The notes under the pieces are model-generated. The model was not told the DNA's origin. It saw only the letters and a list, made by a program, of their open reading frames with translations, and ran no database searches. Of a stretch of 64,000 nucleotides of DNA, positions 1 through 9,731 are shown one piece after another. The DNA is from Caldilineaceae bacterium (lineage in GTDB: Bacteria; Chloroflexota; Anaerolineae; Caldilineales; Caldilineaceae): the NCBI GenBank assembly GCA_020846635.1, contig JADLDO010000036.1, positions 186,001 through 250,000 on the forward strand, read 5' to 3'. Within the stretch, counting starts at the first letter, position 1; every line of letters starts with the position of its first letter. Both the position numbers and the translations under genes were made by a program.

Positions 1-2331
1 CAAGAGCCATCCCGCCAGCAGCCATCCCATCGTCCGGCTAAAGAGATAGCCGCGGTCGAGCCACGGCGCAAACAACGCAAAGCAGACCGGCCACGCCGCC
101 AGGCCGAGCAACGCCACCACGACCCACCAGGTCAGCACCGCGGCCAATGGCTGTTCGCTTGCCCAACCATTCCAACGATAGTTGTCCACCAGGGGCAGCG
201 CCGACAGTGGCTCATCAAAAAGCAGATCATTGCGCGCGGACGGTGCGACGGTCGCGCTGTCGCGCTGCCCACTGAGCAACCCCACCAACCCGCTCAACAG
301 GCCACGCCGCTCACTGCCAGGCCGGTTGCCCAGGCCCATCAACTCCAACAGCGGGCTAAGCGGCGAATCTTGCCCGCGGTAGTATGGGATCGCCGTCTCC
401 CAGCTATGGTCAAAGATCGCATCAAACTCGGCATCGCTCAACTGGCGCACCTTGCGAAAGACCGTCACCTGCGGATGATCATACAGGCTCCAACTTTCGT
501 CAGCATAGCGATCATCAAATTTCCAACCAAAAAGCCGCGGCGGTGATGTAAACTCTGCTGCCATTTCAAAACCCAAACGCCCATCCCACATCGCATCATA
601 ATAGAGGTTGGTCATTGGATAGCGCTGCGGCAGCTCATCCACACTGTCATAGATGCGCTTAGACGAGTAGGCAACAAAATCCGCTTCGCTCAATTTCTGC
701 TTGAGGATGGCATACTTCTCTGCCGTATCCTCTTCATAGGGGCTCCAATCGATATTATGCAGATCGGTCGTCCCCATATCCATACCCGGCTCACCGGGGA
801 TGGTCTTGGGAAGCGGATCGTCCCATGATTCCCACAGGATCAGGGAGCCGCGCGGGGCATTCTGATAGATCCAGCGGCTCGCCGTAATCCACGTATGCTC
901 TTGCCCGTGGACGCCATTCACATAGGCCAAAGACCAAAAGAGCGCACAAACCAGCACCACTGCGCCCACCAGCCCGCTGGCGATCGGCGCAAACGTCGCT
1001 GTCCAGCTACGCCCTTCCTGTGACGCTGCCCGTCGCGCCATCCCCCATCGCCAAATCAGCCACAGCAACGCCGCCCCAAAAAGCACGACAAAGGGTAAAA
1101 CAGGACTCATGTAGCGATTAAACTTAGCAAGAAATGCCCCGGTGATGCCAAAATAGGGCGCGACCCAACTCCAAATGACAACATTCGCCGCCTCACTCTG
1201 GCTCAGTTGCAAAGAGGCCAACCGCCCGCGCACCCAGGCCCCAACCAGCCGCGCCAATGTCCACACCAGCGCTACCGCTGCCGCCAACGTGCCCAGCAAG
1301 GACAAGATGCCCAGAGGCCAGCCCAGCCCCCATTGCATCTGCTGTTGGATAAAATAAATGTACGGAAGTGTGTTGCGGTACTGGCGGGTAAAGGGAAAGT
1401 CGGCAACGCCGCGCACCATCTGCCCCTGGTCAACAAGCGTCGCCTTGACAAAGCGTTCCCAGTCCAGCACGGCATAAGGGGACGCGACAAAGAAGGTGAT
1501 ACCCATCACCACTAAGGCCAAGACCAACGCACCTAATGCACGCGCTTGGCTGCGCGCGCCCAGCCCAGTCTGCTCCCGTTGCGCCGTCACCAGCCAGAGT
1601 ACCGCAGCCGTTATGGGAACTGCCAGGATCGGCAGCGCACTAAATTTTGAGGCGACCGCAAGCCCCGCGGCGATCCCGGTCAGCAGCGCCGCCCGCAGCC
1701 TCCGCTCCTGCACCATCATCACCCCGCCCAGCACAGCCATTACTGTAAAGGTTGTGCTTGCAGGGTCCATCGCAAAAAAGTGGGCGAGTTGGATCGCTTG
1801 TGCCGTAAATGTATAGAACGCCGCGGCCAATAGCCCCGCGCCCACGCCAAAGCTGCGCCGCCCCAGCAAAAAGAGCAGCCAAATGGTCAGCGTATCCAGC
1901 AGGGCAATCAGCAGCCGCCCAGCCACAGCAACGCCGCCACAAGGCTGATCTGCGCGTGCCATCCGCTCTGCTGCGCTCGATGGCACACCCACCTGTTCGG
2001 CAAGCGGCGCGGCAGCATGCAGCACTTCCCCCGTCAGAATCCCCAGATACAAAGGGAAATGCCCATAGGTGAAATTCGTTGGCCTCTGCTCAATTCGGTT
2101 CCAAAGCGGGTTGAGCGGGCTGCGCTGCGGGTCGCGGAACTCATCCCACGATGCAGGCCATCCAATCAAAGGCGCAATCGAACAGACTGTGCTGCGTTCG
2201 TCGGGGTGCGTCCCCAACCCCTGGTCAAAATCCAAATTCCAGATGCGGAGGGTAAACCCTGCCAAGAGCAATGCGAGTAGTGCGATGGCTGGGTAACTCT
2301 GGCGACGGCGGAATTGTCCTGTTTGGTTCAT
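1..2331 (-). CDS. GT-C glycosyltransferase-like protein fused to DUF2298 (YYY) domain, 3' end outside window
   Basis: The reading frame starts at the ATG at 2329-2331 (MNQTGQFRRR) and stays open to base 1, so at least 777 residues are present and the C-terminus is missing. The N-terminal part looks like a PMT/ArnT-type GT-C membrane transferase: an early TM segment (LLALLLAGFTLRIW), an acidic motif in the first loop (HPDER), many hydrophobic helices, and KFNRYMSPVLPF near residue 410. A soluble loop follows, with YSSKRIYDSVDELPQRYP. From about residue 720 the sequence (LFAPWLDRGYLFSRTMGW) matches the start of DUF2298, the Chlor_Arch_YYY family of very hydrophobic proteins found mostly in Chloroflexota and archaea. 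Probable role: transfer of sugar from a lipid carrier at the membrane. Fusion of the two parts is read directly from the frame; function is inferred. Confidence 0.8.
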   Translation of the reverse strand, partial: MNQTGQFRRRQSYPAIALLALLLAGFTLRIWNLDFDQGLGTHPDERSTVCSIAPLIGWPASWDEFRDPQRSPLNPLWNRIEQRPTNFTYGHFPLYLGILTGEVLHAAAPLAEQVGVPSSAAERMARADQPCGGVAVAGRLLIALLDTLTIWLLFLLGRRSFGVGAGLLAAAFYTFTAQAIQLAHFFAMDPASTTFTVMAVLGGVMMVQERRLRAALLTGIAAGLAVASKFSALPILAVPITAAVLWLVTAQREQTGLGARSQARALGALVLALVVMGITFFVASPYAVLDWERFVKATLVDQGQMVRGVADFPFTRQYRNTLPYIYFIQQQMQWGLGWPLGILSLLGTLAAAVALVWTLARLVGAWVRGRLASLQLSQSEAANVVIWSWVAPYFGITGAFLAKFNRYMSPVLPFVVLFGAALLWLIWRWGMARRAASQEGRSWTATFAPIASGLVGAVVLVCALFWSLAYVNGVHGQEHTWITASRWIYQNAPRGSLILWESWDDPLPKTIPGEPGMDMGTTDLHNIDWSPYEEDTAEKYAILKQKLSEADFVAYSSKRIYDSVDELPQRYPMTNLYYDAMWDGRLGFEMAAEFTSPPRLFGWKFDDRYADESWSLYDHPQVTVFRKVRQLSDAEFDAIFDHSWETAIPYYRGQDSPLSPLLELMGLGNRPGSERRGLLSGLVGLLSGQRDSATVAPSARNDLLFDEPLSALPLVDNYRWNGWASEQPLAAVLTWWVVVALLGLAAWPVCFALFAPWLDRGYLFSRTMGWLLAGWLL

Positions 2332-2426
2332 TGTGGTTAGCAGTGTTGGTAAGATAAATCGTTAGAAGCATTCACAGCAGAATAAAACGCGAGCCTTCGC
2401 CACGACACCGGGCGCATGAACCAGGG

Positions 2427-3944
2427 CTATTGCGGCGGTAGAGGCCAGTTCGGCAGTACCCAGGTGATTTGCCCCGCTGATGGAGGGGGCCACAGCAGAT
2501 ACACATCCACCCATTTGTTCCATAACACCAAATTACTGTCGTCATACCCCAAGTCGATGCGACGAGCGCGTATGGCGCTACCTGTGTCCAAAGCGTCACC
2601 CATGCCATAGCCAGAGACATAGACCTGCGAGTGCAGCGGGATCACCGCTGGGTCTACAGCCACAATGCCATGACGCATCACGTCGCCTGTGCGCGTTCGC
2701 CCATAGTTGGACGCGCTGGGCGCGGTCCCGGCTGTCCCGGCGCTATAACTAGACGCCAACATGCGAATGTGCCGCCAATAGGTAATCTGGTTGCCTTCGA
2801 CCGTGGCAGTTTGTGGTACGATCTGCTGCCCATAGGCGATTGTCCGCGCCGCCGGCTCCTGCGCCACCCATCGATCTTCCTGCACCCGTGAGACTTCCTG
2901 TGCATCCTCATACCGCACACGATACCGTGTGCGCGTCACCCCTTCGGCCCCATCATTCACCACCTGCTGCGTATCAATCGCCAAGTTGGTGTCTGCCACA
3001 TACACAGTTTCAAAGGGAACGATCTCCTCGGCGACCTCGATCTCCTCCTGCACGCGCGTGACATCAATTTGGATATTTTCGTAGAGTTCCGTGTCGAGTA
3101 CAGGCTCGACCCGATCCAGTCCAGCAACGCCAATGCGCATGGCGGATAAGGCGTCTGCCACCGTATCCCCGCGCGTGCGTGTCTTAAAAGTACGTCCGTC
3201 CGCCTCCAGAGTTACGGGTACACTGCGCTGGATTGTCACCCGCAGCCCCGTCGAGACTTCACTGCCCAAACTGGGAACCACACGATCCCCCAAGTAAATC
3301 GTAATCTGCGCTTGGCGCAGTGCCTCCCCCACCGTTGGGGCCGTCGTGCGAATCACAAAAGGCAGTCCCAAATCATCGATTACAACGGGAACCGCGCGAA
3401 TCACTCGTACCTGAAGCGGCTGTGCCTCTCGGCGTGCCCACGGTCGCACAGGCGCGAACTCCGAAAGGGTAATCACCTGCGCCCGTGGCGGCAGTGGATC
3501 GTCCAGCCCCATCGGCACATCGCCCACGACAACGCTGTCATACGCATCGACTAACACTCCGGCATCGGTCAAGAGTGCCCGCGGCGTCGGCCCCCAACTT
3601 GCGCTTTGGATGGTGCGCCCATCTACAACAATCTGTACAGGGCGCGCTCTTTCCAAGACAATTCCTTCTGCCTGGCGAAGCGGTGTATCCAGCGCAGGGG
3701 TGACACGATCATTGGGATGCAAGTTGACACCCAAATCGAGAATCAGCTCGCGCACATGCCGCCGGTGGGTACTGACCGTCACGGCGACCCCATCGACTTG
3801 TACATCAACGCTGCGCGCTGTGCCTTGCCAAAGCGCCCACATCGCAAGCACACCCGCCGCCGCCATCATCCAACGCTGTAACACGGGGGAAAGAAACAGA
3901 GTGCGCGTTCTCGGTTTGAACTCACTTACACTCGTTGTTGCCAT
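2427..3944 (-). CDS. G5/3D-domain secreted cell-wall protein (YabE/Rpf-like)
   Basis: About 505 residues from ATG 3944; an upstream in-frame GTG at 3968 is possible, and neither has a clear Shine-Dalgarno. An N-terminal hydrophobic segment (about residues 24-40) acts as signal or anchor. Several ubiquitin-like DUF348 modules follow (VDVQVDGVAVTVSTHRRHVR and later copies), then a G5 domain (EEIVPFETVYVADTNL), then a C-terminal 3D domain. The 3D domain keeps its three aspartates: HGIVAVDPAVIPL, ALDTGSAI and RRIDLG. This DUF348-G5-3D order is that of Firmicutes YabE and related Rpf/Sps proteins, which bind or cleave peptidoglycan, the 3D domain resembling the MltA lytic transglycosylase core. 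It lies divergent from the GT39-like gene. Wall remodelling is the likely role. Confidence 0.82.
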   Translation of the reverse strand: MATTSVSEFKPRTRTLFLSPVLQRWMMAAAGVLAMWALWQGTARSVDVQVDGVAVTVSTHRRHVRELILDLGVNLHPNDRVTPALDTPLRQAEGIVLERARPVQIVVDGRTIQSASWGPTPRALLTDAGVLVDAYDSVVVGDVPMGLDDPLPPRAQVITLSEFAPVRPWARREAQPLQVRVIRAVPVVIDDLGLPFVIRTTAPTVGEALRQAQITIYLGDRVVPSLGSEVSTGLRVTIQRSVPVTLEADGRTFKTRTRGDTVADALSAMRIGVAGLDRVEPVLDTELYENIQIDVTRVQEEIEVAEEIVPFETVYVADTNLAIDTQQVVNDGAEGVTRTRYRVRYEDAQEVSRVQEDRWVAQEPAARTIAYGQQIVPQTATVEGNQITYWRHIRMLASSYSAGTAGTAPSASNYGRTRTGDVMRHGIVAVDPAVIPLHSQVYVSGYGMGDALDTGSAIRARRIDLGYDDSNLVLWNKWVDVYLLWPPPSAGQITWVLPNWPLPPQ

Positions 3945-4112
3945 ATTCCGGTAGATGTTCTTGATCACCGCTCATTGCACTGTCAGCAAAAGCAGATCCT
4001 CCATGCACATCCGGCACATGGACCGCGCTACATTGTACTTATGTTCGGCTGATCTTCCAAAGAGCCGTGGATCGCGACGCATACCGCCCAGGTTGCGGTA
4101 CATTGTCACGTC

Positions 4113-4144
4113 ACTTTGCCATGCTACTTTGCCATGCTACTTTG
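4113..4144. repeat. 13-nt tandem repeat (2.5 copies) before the GT39-like gene
   Basis: The unit ACTTTGCCATGCT occurs at 4113-4125 and 4126-4138, followed by a partial ACTTTG at 4139-4144. It lies directly upstream of the likely start of the next gene. It creates spurious in-frame ATG codons, so it affects start assignment. Confidence 0.75.
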
Positions 4145-4151
4145 TCACACT

Positions 4152-6731
4152 ATGAAGCTCTGTGCTAGCATCCGCTCCATGCTCAGCTATGCGCCTTCGC
4201 CAGCCACACCCACATCACACGCTGCGGTCGCCATCTCCCCACAGCATCGTTCATCCGATCGCATTTGGCTCTTGCTTCTACTCCTTGTGGGCTTTGCGCT
4301 CCGCCTCTTTCACCTGGGCAGCGGATCCCTCTGGTATGACGAGACGGTCAGCGCCTATCTAGCCGCCCAGCCACTGCCCGAACTCATTGCCCACACCGCC
4401 CGCGACATCCATCCACCCGCCTACTACCTGCTGCTCCACGGCTGGAAACTGCTGGCGAACCCGTCCGTCGCCTTTGGCCTTGAATTTCTCTACGCCTGGC
4501 CCAGCCTTTGCCTGGCAATGGCGATTCTCCCCTTAACCTACGCGCTGGCGCGCCGCTATTTTGGCACCGTTGCCGCGCGGTGGGCATTGGCCTTTGCCCT
4601 GCTCCAACCCTTTCAAGTCTGGTCTGCCCAAGAAGTCCGCATGTACGCGCTCGGAGCCTGCTGTCTCATGCTCACCCTCTGGGCAGTCTCATCACTCCTG
4701 CTCGCCCCTACACAACGCCACTCCCGCATCACACTGCCGCCCCGGATGGCCGCGCTCTATCTCATCTCCGCGCTGCTGGGCCTCTACACGCTCTACTATT
4801 TTCTTTTTTGGCTGGTTGTGCTCAATGTCGCCATCATCCTCCGCATAGGACGAGAATGGCGTGCTTTGCGTTCCTGGCTTCTGCTCCAACTGCTCATCCT
4901 GCTTGGATGGCTGCCCTGGTTGCCCATTTTTGTACGCCAGGCACTCACCCCACCTGTACCTGCATGGCGTCTCCCCTGGCAAAGCAGTGCAGAAGTGGCG
5001 AAGGCCCTAAATGAAGGTTTTGCTTCCTTCCTGGTCGCCCACACGCCGCCCTTCGAAATCAACTGGCCCTGGGCGCTGATCGGGCTGCTTGTGTGCATAG
5101 TTTTTCTTGTCTACACGAAATCAATCTCGTTACGACTCAGAATCACATGGCTCTGGCTCTCTTTAGGCCCGCTGGCACTCCTGCTCCTTGTCAGCCTGAT
5201 CGGCCCCTCAATCTACCATGTTCGCTATCTCGCCACCTACACGCCCCTCTTTGCCTTATTGGTCGGCGCGCCCCTTGCCCACGCACGTTGGCCCCATGCT
5301 TCGTTGACTTTCCTGCTGCTAGGGGTGATTGCCTGCCTCTCCCTAAACCAATTGTGGACCAACCCCCGCTATGCCGCCGACGATCACCGCAGCGCAGTCG
5401 CGACGTTGGCGCGCCAATGGCGACCCGGCGATGCCATCATCGTCAACGCCGGATGGGTCTATACCGCCATCGCCCTCTACTGGCCCACTGAGCTTCCATC
5501 ACCTGCCACCTCGCGTCCGCCAGCCATCGCCGGCATGCCCCGCATCACCGAGCAAGCCGCGCTCCCATCATCAACGACGACCGCGCCGCTTGTATATCGC
5601 ACAGGCAGCGTGGAAGGGCCAAGCAGCCTCGGCTGGGGACTGCCGGAAAGCGACTTCTTTGCGATCTCGCAAGATGCTACCACAAGCGCCCTGGCGCAAC
5701 TTGCCGCCAGCCATGCAACCCTTTGGCATTATCGTCTCTACGATACAGTCAGCGATCCCGGCGCGCTGATCCGCACCTGGCTCAATGACCGCACGACGCA
5801 GGATTACAGCCAAACCTTCCCAGGCCCTGGTTTTCTCCTCCTTGAGAGCTATCGCACATCGACAGAAGCGATCTTGACAGAGGCAACTAGCGCAGACATC
5901 ACCTATCCAGATGCGGGATTGCACCTGAATGCTCTTTCACACGCTGCCACACTTCCCGCAGGCGAAACACTCTACGTCACCCTGGAATGGCAAACGATGG
6001 GCATCACCGCGCCCTCCCAGACGCCCGCGCTAAGCCTGCGCCTATACGATGCTCACAACCAATTCTTGCTCCAAAGTGATACACCTGTGATCGCCAACCC
6101 AACGGGCAGCAGCACCCAATCGCTGGCGCTGCCCATTCCCGCAGGCACCATGCCTGGCGACTATACTCTATCTCTTGTGGTCTACGCACCGGATACGCTG
6201 GCCCCCTACACCGCGCTTGCGGCTGACAGCAGCCCATTGCCATCCCCCACGCCACTCGGTCAACTTTCCATTCGCATCCCAGCCACCGTCCCACATACCC
6301 AAATGCCGCAGGCTACATTCGACTATATTGACCTGGTGCAAGCAGAAGCTCCCGCGACCCCGCTTGCTCCCGGCTCATCTTTCACCACCAACTGGACATG
6401 GCGACCACGACCCAGCAGCTATACAGACCACTATACGGCTCACCTGCAACTGACCACTGGCACTAAAGGCGGACAGGCGCAGCCCGTCGCCACATGGGAC
6501 TTCGTCCTCGGCTCTGAAAATTACCCCAGCAGCCAATGGCCCGCAGCCTACCCCCTGATACAACGCGTTGACCATACCCTGCCCCCCTCTCTGGCTCCAG
6601 GCATCTATCAGCTACAGCTCTCACTGACGCGCACCTCGGACGGCAAAACCATCCCCGCACGCCTACCCTGGCGACCGTGGCAGCAGCCATCTATTAATAT
6701 CAGTCAACTTGAAATCACAAGTGGGGAATAA
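4152..6731 (+). CDS. GT39/ArnT-like membrane glycosyltransferase
   Basis: Start chosen at ATG 4152 (MKLCASIRSM); 4116 lies inside a tandem repeat and 4179 is also possible, and none has a clear ribosome binding site. The first TM helix (WLLLLLLVGFALRLFHL) is followed by LWYDETVSAYLA, which carries the acidic Asp-Glu of the GT-C first loop, then DIHPPAYYLLLHGW, typical of PMT/ArnT-like enzymes. About ten further TM helices run to roughly residue 430. The last 400 residues are soluble and beta-rich, with modules of the type YVTLEWQTMG seen in other Chloroflexota transferases. Expected role: transfer of a sugar from a polyprenyl-phosphate donor on the outer face of the membrane. Donor and acceptor are unknown. 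It converges on the next gene with only 6 bases between stops. Confidence 0.8.
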   Translation: MKLCASIRSMLSYAPSPATPTSHAAVAISPQHRSSDRIWLLLLLLVGFALRLFHLGSGSLWYDETVSAYLAAQPLPELIAHTARDIHPPAYYLLLHGWKLLANPSVAFGLEFLYAWPSLCLAMAILPLTYALARRYFGTVAARWALAFALLQPFQVWSAQEVRMYALGACCLMLTLWAVSSLLLAPTQRHSRITLPPRMAALYLISALLGLYTLYYFLFWLVVLNVAIILRIGREWRALRSWLLLQLLILLGWLPWLPIFVRQALTPPVPAWRLPWQSSAEVAKALNEGFASFLVAHTPPFEINWPWALIGLLVCIVFLVYTKSISLRLRITWLWLSLGPLALLLLVSLIGPSIYHVRYLATYTPLFALLVGAPLAHARWPHASLTFLLLGVIACLSLNQLWTNPRYAADDHRSAVATLARQWRPGDAIIVNAGWVYTAIALYWPTELPSPATSRPPAIAGMPRITEQAALPSSTTTAPLVYRTGSVEGPSSLGWGLPESDFFAISQDATTSALAQLAASHATLWHYRLYDTVSDPGALIRTWLNDRTTQDYSQTFPGPGFLLLESYRTSTEAILTEATSADITYPDAGLHLNALSHAATLPAGETLYVTLEWQTMGITAPSQTPALSLRLYDAHNQFLLQSDTPVIANPTGSSTQSLALPIPAGTMPGDYTLSLVVYAPDTLAPYTALAADSSPLPSPTPLGQLSIRIPATVPHTQMPQATFDYIDLVQAEAPATPLAPGSSFTTNWTWRPRPSSYTDHYTAHLQLTTGTKGGQAQPVATWDFVLGSENYPSSQWPAAYPLIQRVDHTLPPSLAPGIYQLQLSLTRTSDGKTIPARLPWRPWQQPSINISQLEITSGE

Positions 6732-6737
6732 CGACAC

Positions 6738-8681
6738 TCAATTCGCAATCATCGGCGCAAAAACCCGATAATCCACACAAATCAGATCAATCGGTACCCG
6801 ATGCCGTACGCCAGGCGAACCGGGCAAATCCACCGTCACCACAAGGGCAGCATCGGTATTCTCATCGGGGCGAAAAGCTGGGTCAAGGCGAACCGTGATC
6901 TCCGCAGGCAGCGTGCCATCCGTTGGACTCGCCGTCACCCATGCAGGATTCCCTTCGATCTCGGCTGTAAACGCATACGCGCCCGGCGCGGAAAACGCAA
7001 CGACCGCATCCGTGGAGGGAGGAGGTTCCTCGCAGCGGTAATAGAAAAATCGCAATCGTGCAGGGGAAATCGCAACCACCGACTCTACCGTCAGCTCCAA
7101 ATCAATCGCAAATGGATCGTTCTGCACACCCGCTGGCTGAGCATCCACAACGACTCGCCCGCTGTACACACCCGGCTGAAGTCCGCTTGCATCAAAGGTG
7201 ATGGACAGCGTTGCTGAAGTAACACCGCTCGACGGCGTGACCGTAGCCCACCCTTCCGCGCCCTGCACAACGGTCGTGAACGGAACCTGTGTGCCCCTGC
7301 CGCCATCCTGCACAGCCACCCGATGCACAATGTTACTTGTTTCCCCTGGGGCCAAAACATCGCTCACAATGCTCGACGAGGCCACCAGGTAGGGCGTGCG
7401 CGTCAGCCCGTCCGCATCGACGTTGCCCACTTTCACATGCTGACCATTGGTATTCCGTTCGATGAGTTGGTAGTTCATCGTCCCGGCGGGATCAGTATAG
7501 ATTCGTATACGGTTGTTGCGGATGATGACAATTTCATCGCGGCCATCCCCATCAACATCACCGGCGTCCCCGCCCTTATATTCATTATCACCGTCCAGCA
7601 AATCCTCGCGTGCAGAGGTGAAATCGTTGTTGGCGTTGTCACGAAGCACCAATCGCGGGCGCGGCCCAAGTTCGGGGCGCAACTGGCGCAGCAAAACCAA
7701 TTCTTCATCGCCATTATTGGCAAAGTCACCGAAAAAAAGTACATTCGGACTGGGCGAGAGCCGCTCGGCAAACTGGTCTACCATCGTTGTGCCATTGTAG
7801 CGAAAGACCCACGCGCTCGCGAGCGGCAGATCAGCGTCGCGCACAGCCCCAAGTTCCAGCCCTTCACCCAGCACAAATTGACCAAAGGCAACGTTGGACC
7901 AGCGATTATTCAGGTTCACATTGCTAAAGAATTGTGTTACCTCCGGCTCGATGCGAAAGGCAGCCAATTCGCCGCGGTCAAAGCTCACCAGCCCCACTTC
8001 ATCGATGTTCGCCTCATTATCAACGTTCCCTGTTGCAACAGCGCTCCACCGTCCCACTAGCTCCCAACTACGCTGTTCCTCCCAGGATTCTCCTGTGCCT
8101 GCGCTCTCCGCCTGCCGCAACACGACAAAGCGGTCGCTCTCATTCTCCAGCGTGTAACTGTATAAAATCTCATTGCCGTTCCGATTCAGATCAAATTCGC
8201 CCGTAGCCAGCAGGAGCGGTGGGCGCGGCAAGGGCAGATCGTAGAGAACTGCCCACGGCACATCATTGATTCGCTCCACTCGATCATCGGGCAAATGTTG
8301 GGCAACAGGGTCAAACAGGGTCAAGCGACCTCCCTCGCCCTCCTGTCGGATCGCCACGATCTCCATATCCCCATCGCCCGTGAAATCACCCAGCGCAATG
8401 TTCTGCCAGCCACCGTCCGGGCTAGCCCAATCCACGTAGAGCATTGCACTCGGCGGGCGCGGGTCAAATACCCGGATCACCCCATCCGGGTCTAGGTAAA
8501 CAATTTCGTCATCGGTGAAAGGCATCGTCTGTGCCAAAGCCATTCGTGCCTGCCCAATTGCAAGCAGCGCAAAGCCCACCAGCACCACCCCGCGCCAGTG
8601 CCAAAACCGGCTCCGTCTCAGCGCATGCAGCCGCCAAACTTCCTCAACCACAATCCGACGCTCGTTCTCTACACGCCCCAA
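6738..8681 (-). CDS. Secreted FG-GAP/VCBS-repeat protein with Ig-like (BACON-type) domains
   Basis: 647 residues if it starts at the TTG at 8679-8681, which directly abuts the pyrB stop codon; a start a few codons later is possible. A signal peptide (GVVLVGFALLAIGQARMALA) is followed by a beta-propeller region with Ca-binding FG-GAP/VCBS motifs, for example GDFTGDGDMEIV, FANNGDEELVLL and GDVDGDGRDEIVII. Two Ig-like segments follow; the phrases WATVTPSSG and GVYSGRVVVDA, and later WVTASPTDG, are typical of BACON domains. The C-terminus is YRVFAPMIAN, a tail reminiscent of other secreted proteins here. It is predicted to be extracellular and binding rather than catalytic. It may be co-transcribed with pyrB, but a functional link is unlikely. 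Confidence 0.75.
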   Translation of the reverse strand: MGRVENERRIVVEEVWRLHALRRSRFWHWRGVVLVGFALLAIGQARMALAQTMPFTDDEIVYLDPDGVIRVFDPRPPSAMLYVDWASPDGGWQNIALGDFTGDGDMEIVAIRQEGEGGRLTLFDPVAQHLPDDRVERINDVPWAVLYDLPLPRPPLLLATGEFDLNRNGNEILYSYTLENESDRFVVLRQAESAGTGESWEEQRSWELVGRWSAVATGNVDNEANIDEVGLVSFDRGELAAFRIEPEVTQFFSNVNLNNRWSNVAFGQFVLGEGLELGAVRDADLPLASAWVFRYNGTTMVDQFAERLSPSPNVLFFGDFANNGDEELVLLRQLRPELGPRPRLVLRDNANNDFTSAREDLLDGDNEYKGGDAGDVDGDGRDEIVIIRNNRIRIYTDPAGTMNYQLIERNTNGQHVKVGNVDADGLTRTPYLVASSSIVSDVLAPGETSNIVHRVAVQDGGRGTQVPFTTVVQGAEGWATVTPSSGVTSATLSITFDASGLQPGVYSGRVVVDAQPAGVQNDPFAIDLELTVESVVAISPARLRFFYYRCEEPPPSTDAVVAFSAPGAYAFTAEIEGNPAWVTASPTDGTLPAEITVRLDPAFRPDENTDAALVVTVDLPGSPGVRHRVPIDLICVDYRVFAPMIAN

Positions 8682-9686
8682 CTAGGCTTTGCCAAGCACA
8701 GCCGCTAACAGCGCCATGCGGATATACATACCATTACGCATCTGCTTGAAATACGCGGCACGCGGGTCATCGTCCACACCATAGCTGATTTCATTGATAC
8801 GCGGTAAGGGGTGCATCACAATCATATCGCGCTTGGCCCTCTCCATCAGCGCTTCATCCACTACATATTGATCCCGCACCCGATCATACTGCGCCAAATC
8901 CGTAAAGCGCTCCTTCTGCACGCGTGTTACATACAACACATCCACCTCGCCAATGACCGGGTTAACATCATCCGTCACGGAAAAACTGTGACCATGCTCG
9001 CGCACGACATTCAGCACATCTTCGGGCATGGCAAGAATCTCAGGGCTTACAAAGACAAATTCCACCTCATAGTTCACCAGCAGTTTTGTCAAACTGTGGA
9101 CAGTACGCCCATATTTCAGATCGCCCACCATCGCCACACGAAGTTTGTCAATCCGGCCCAGACTTTCGACAACGGTAAACAAATCCAACAATGCCTGTGT
9201 GGGATGCTCGCCGACGCCGTCACCCGCGTTGATGATGGGATTGGCTGCATAATGTGCGGCGGTTGCTGCCGCGCCAACCTCAGGATGGCGCAGCACGATC
9301 ACATCCGAATAGCTCTCAAGCGTCCGAATCGTATCCGGCAGGCTCTCCCCTTTGGTCACCGAGCTATACTGCACATTGTTGATCGGGATCACTTGCCCCC
9401 CCAAGCGCAGCATCGCAGCCATAAAGCTGGAACTTGTGCGCGTGCTGGGTTCGTAAAACAGGTTTGCCAGAATTTTGCCGTGGAGCAGGTCAGCACTGCC
9501 AAATCGTTCGACCAGCACCCGCATTTCGTGTGCAACCTTAAAAATATATTCGAGCTTCTGCCTGTCGAATTGGCTTACGCTGAGGATGTCTTGCCCATAA
9601 AAGCCGTTACGCGCGTGATCCGCCGGCATGTTGCCCACATTCTTGTTTGGAGTCACTATTTTCGCCCCCTGTGGCTCATAATCCAT
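8682..9686 (-). CDS. pyrB: Aspartate carbamoyltransferase, CAD-type
   Basis: 334 residues; catalyses carbamoyl phosphate + L-aspartate to N-carbamoyl-aspartate in pyrimidine synthesis. The carbamoyl-phosphate loop STRTSSSF (81-88), the KGES lysine (112), [13 protein letters not shown] (152-164) and HPLPR (about 286-290) are all intact. Details such as [22 protein letters not shown] and [11 protein letters not shown] match, from memory, the ATC domain of animal CAD more than E. coli PyrB. A GAAGGG Shine-Dalgarno precedes ATG 9686. pyrC lies 45 bases upstream, separated by a terminator-like hairpin. No pyrI regulatory chain is seen nearby. Confidence 0.95.
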   Translation of the reverse strand: MDYEPQGAKIVTPNKNVGNMPADHARNGFYGQDILSVSQFDRQKLEYIFKVAHEMRVLVERFGSADLLHGKILANLFYEPSTRTSSSFMAAMLRLGGQVIPINNVQYSSVTKGESLPDTIRTLESYSDVIVLRHPEVGAAATAAHYAANPIINAGDGVGEHPTQALLDLFTVVESLGRIDKLRVAMVGDLKYGRTVHSLTKLLVNYEVEFVFVSPEILAMPEDVLNVVREHGHSFSVTDDVNPVIGEVDVLYVTRVQKERFTDLAQYDRVRDQYVVDEALMERAKRDMIVMHPLPRINEISYGVDDDPRAAYFKQMRNGMYIRMALLAAVLGKA

Positions 9687-9699
9687 CCTTCATCCCTTC

Positions 9700-9728
9700 A
9701 AAAAGCCGGCGGATTCTACCGCCGGCTT
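9700..9728 (-). terminator. Rho-independent terminator between pyrC and pyrB
   Basis: On the minus strand a perfect 10-bp stem (arms 9719-9728 and 9703-9712, six-base loop) is followed by a run of five T (9704-9700). It begins four bases after the pyrC stop and ends 13 bases before the pyrB ATG, so it must reduce or regulate readthrough into pyrB. Confidence 0.8.
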
Positions 9729-9731
9729 GTC

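Noticed and set aside
7323..8060. 245-codon frame on the plus strand
   Set aside because: Antisense to the FG-GAP protein; no ribosome binding site or recognisable sequence.
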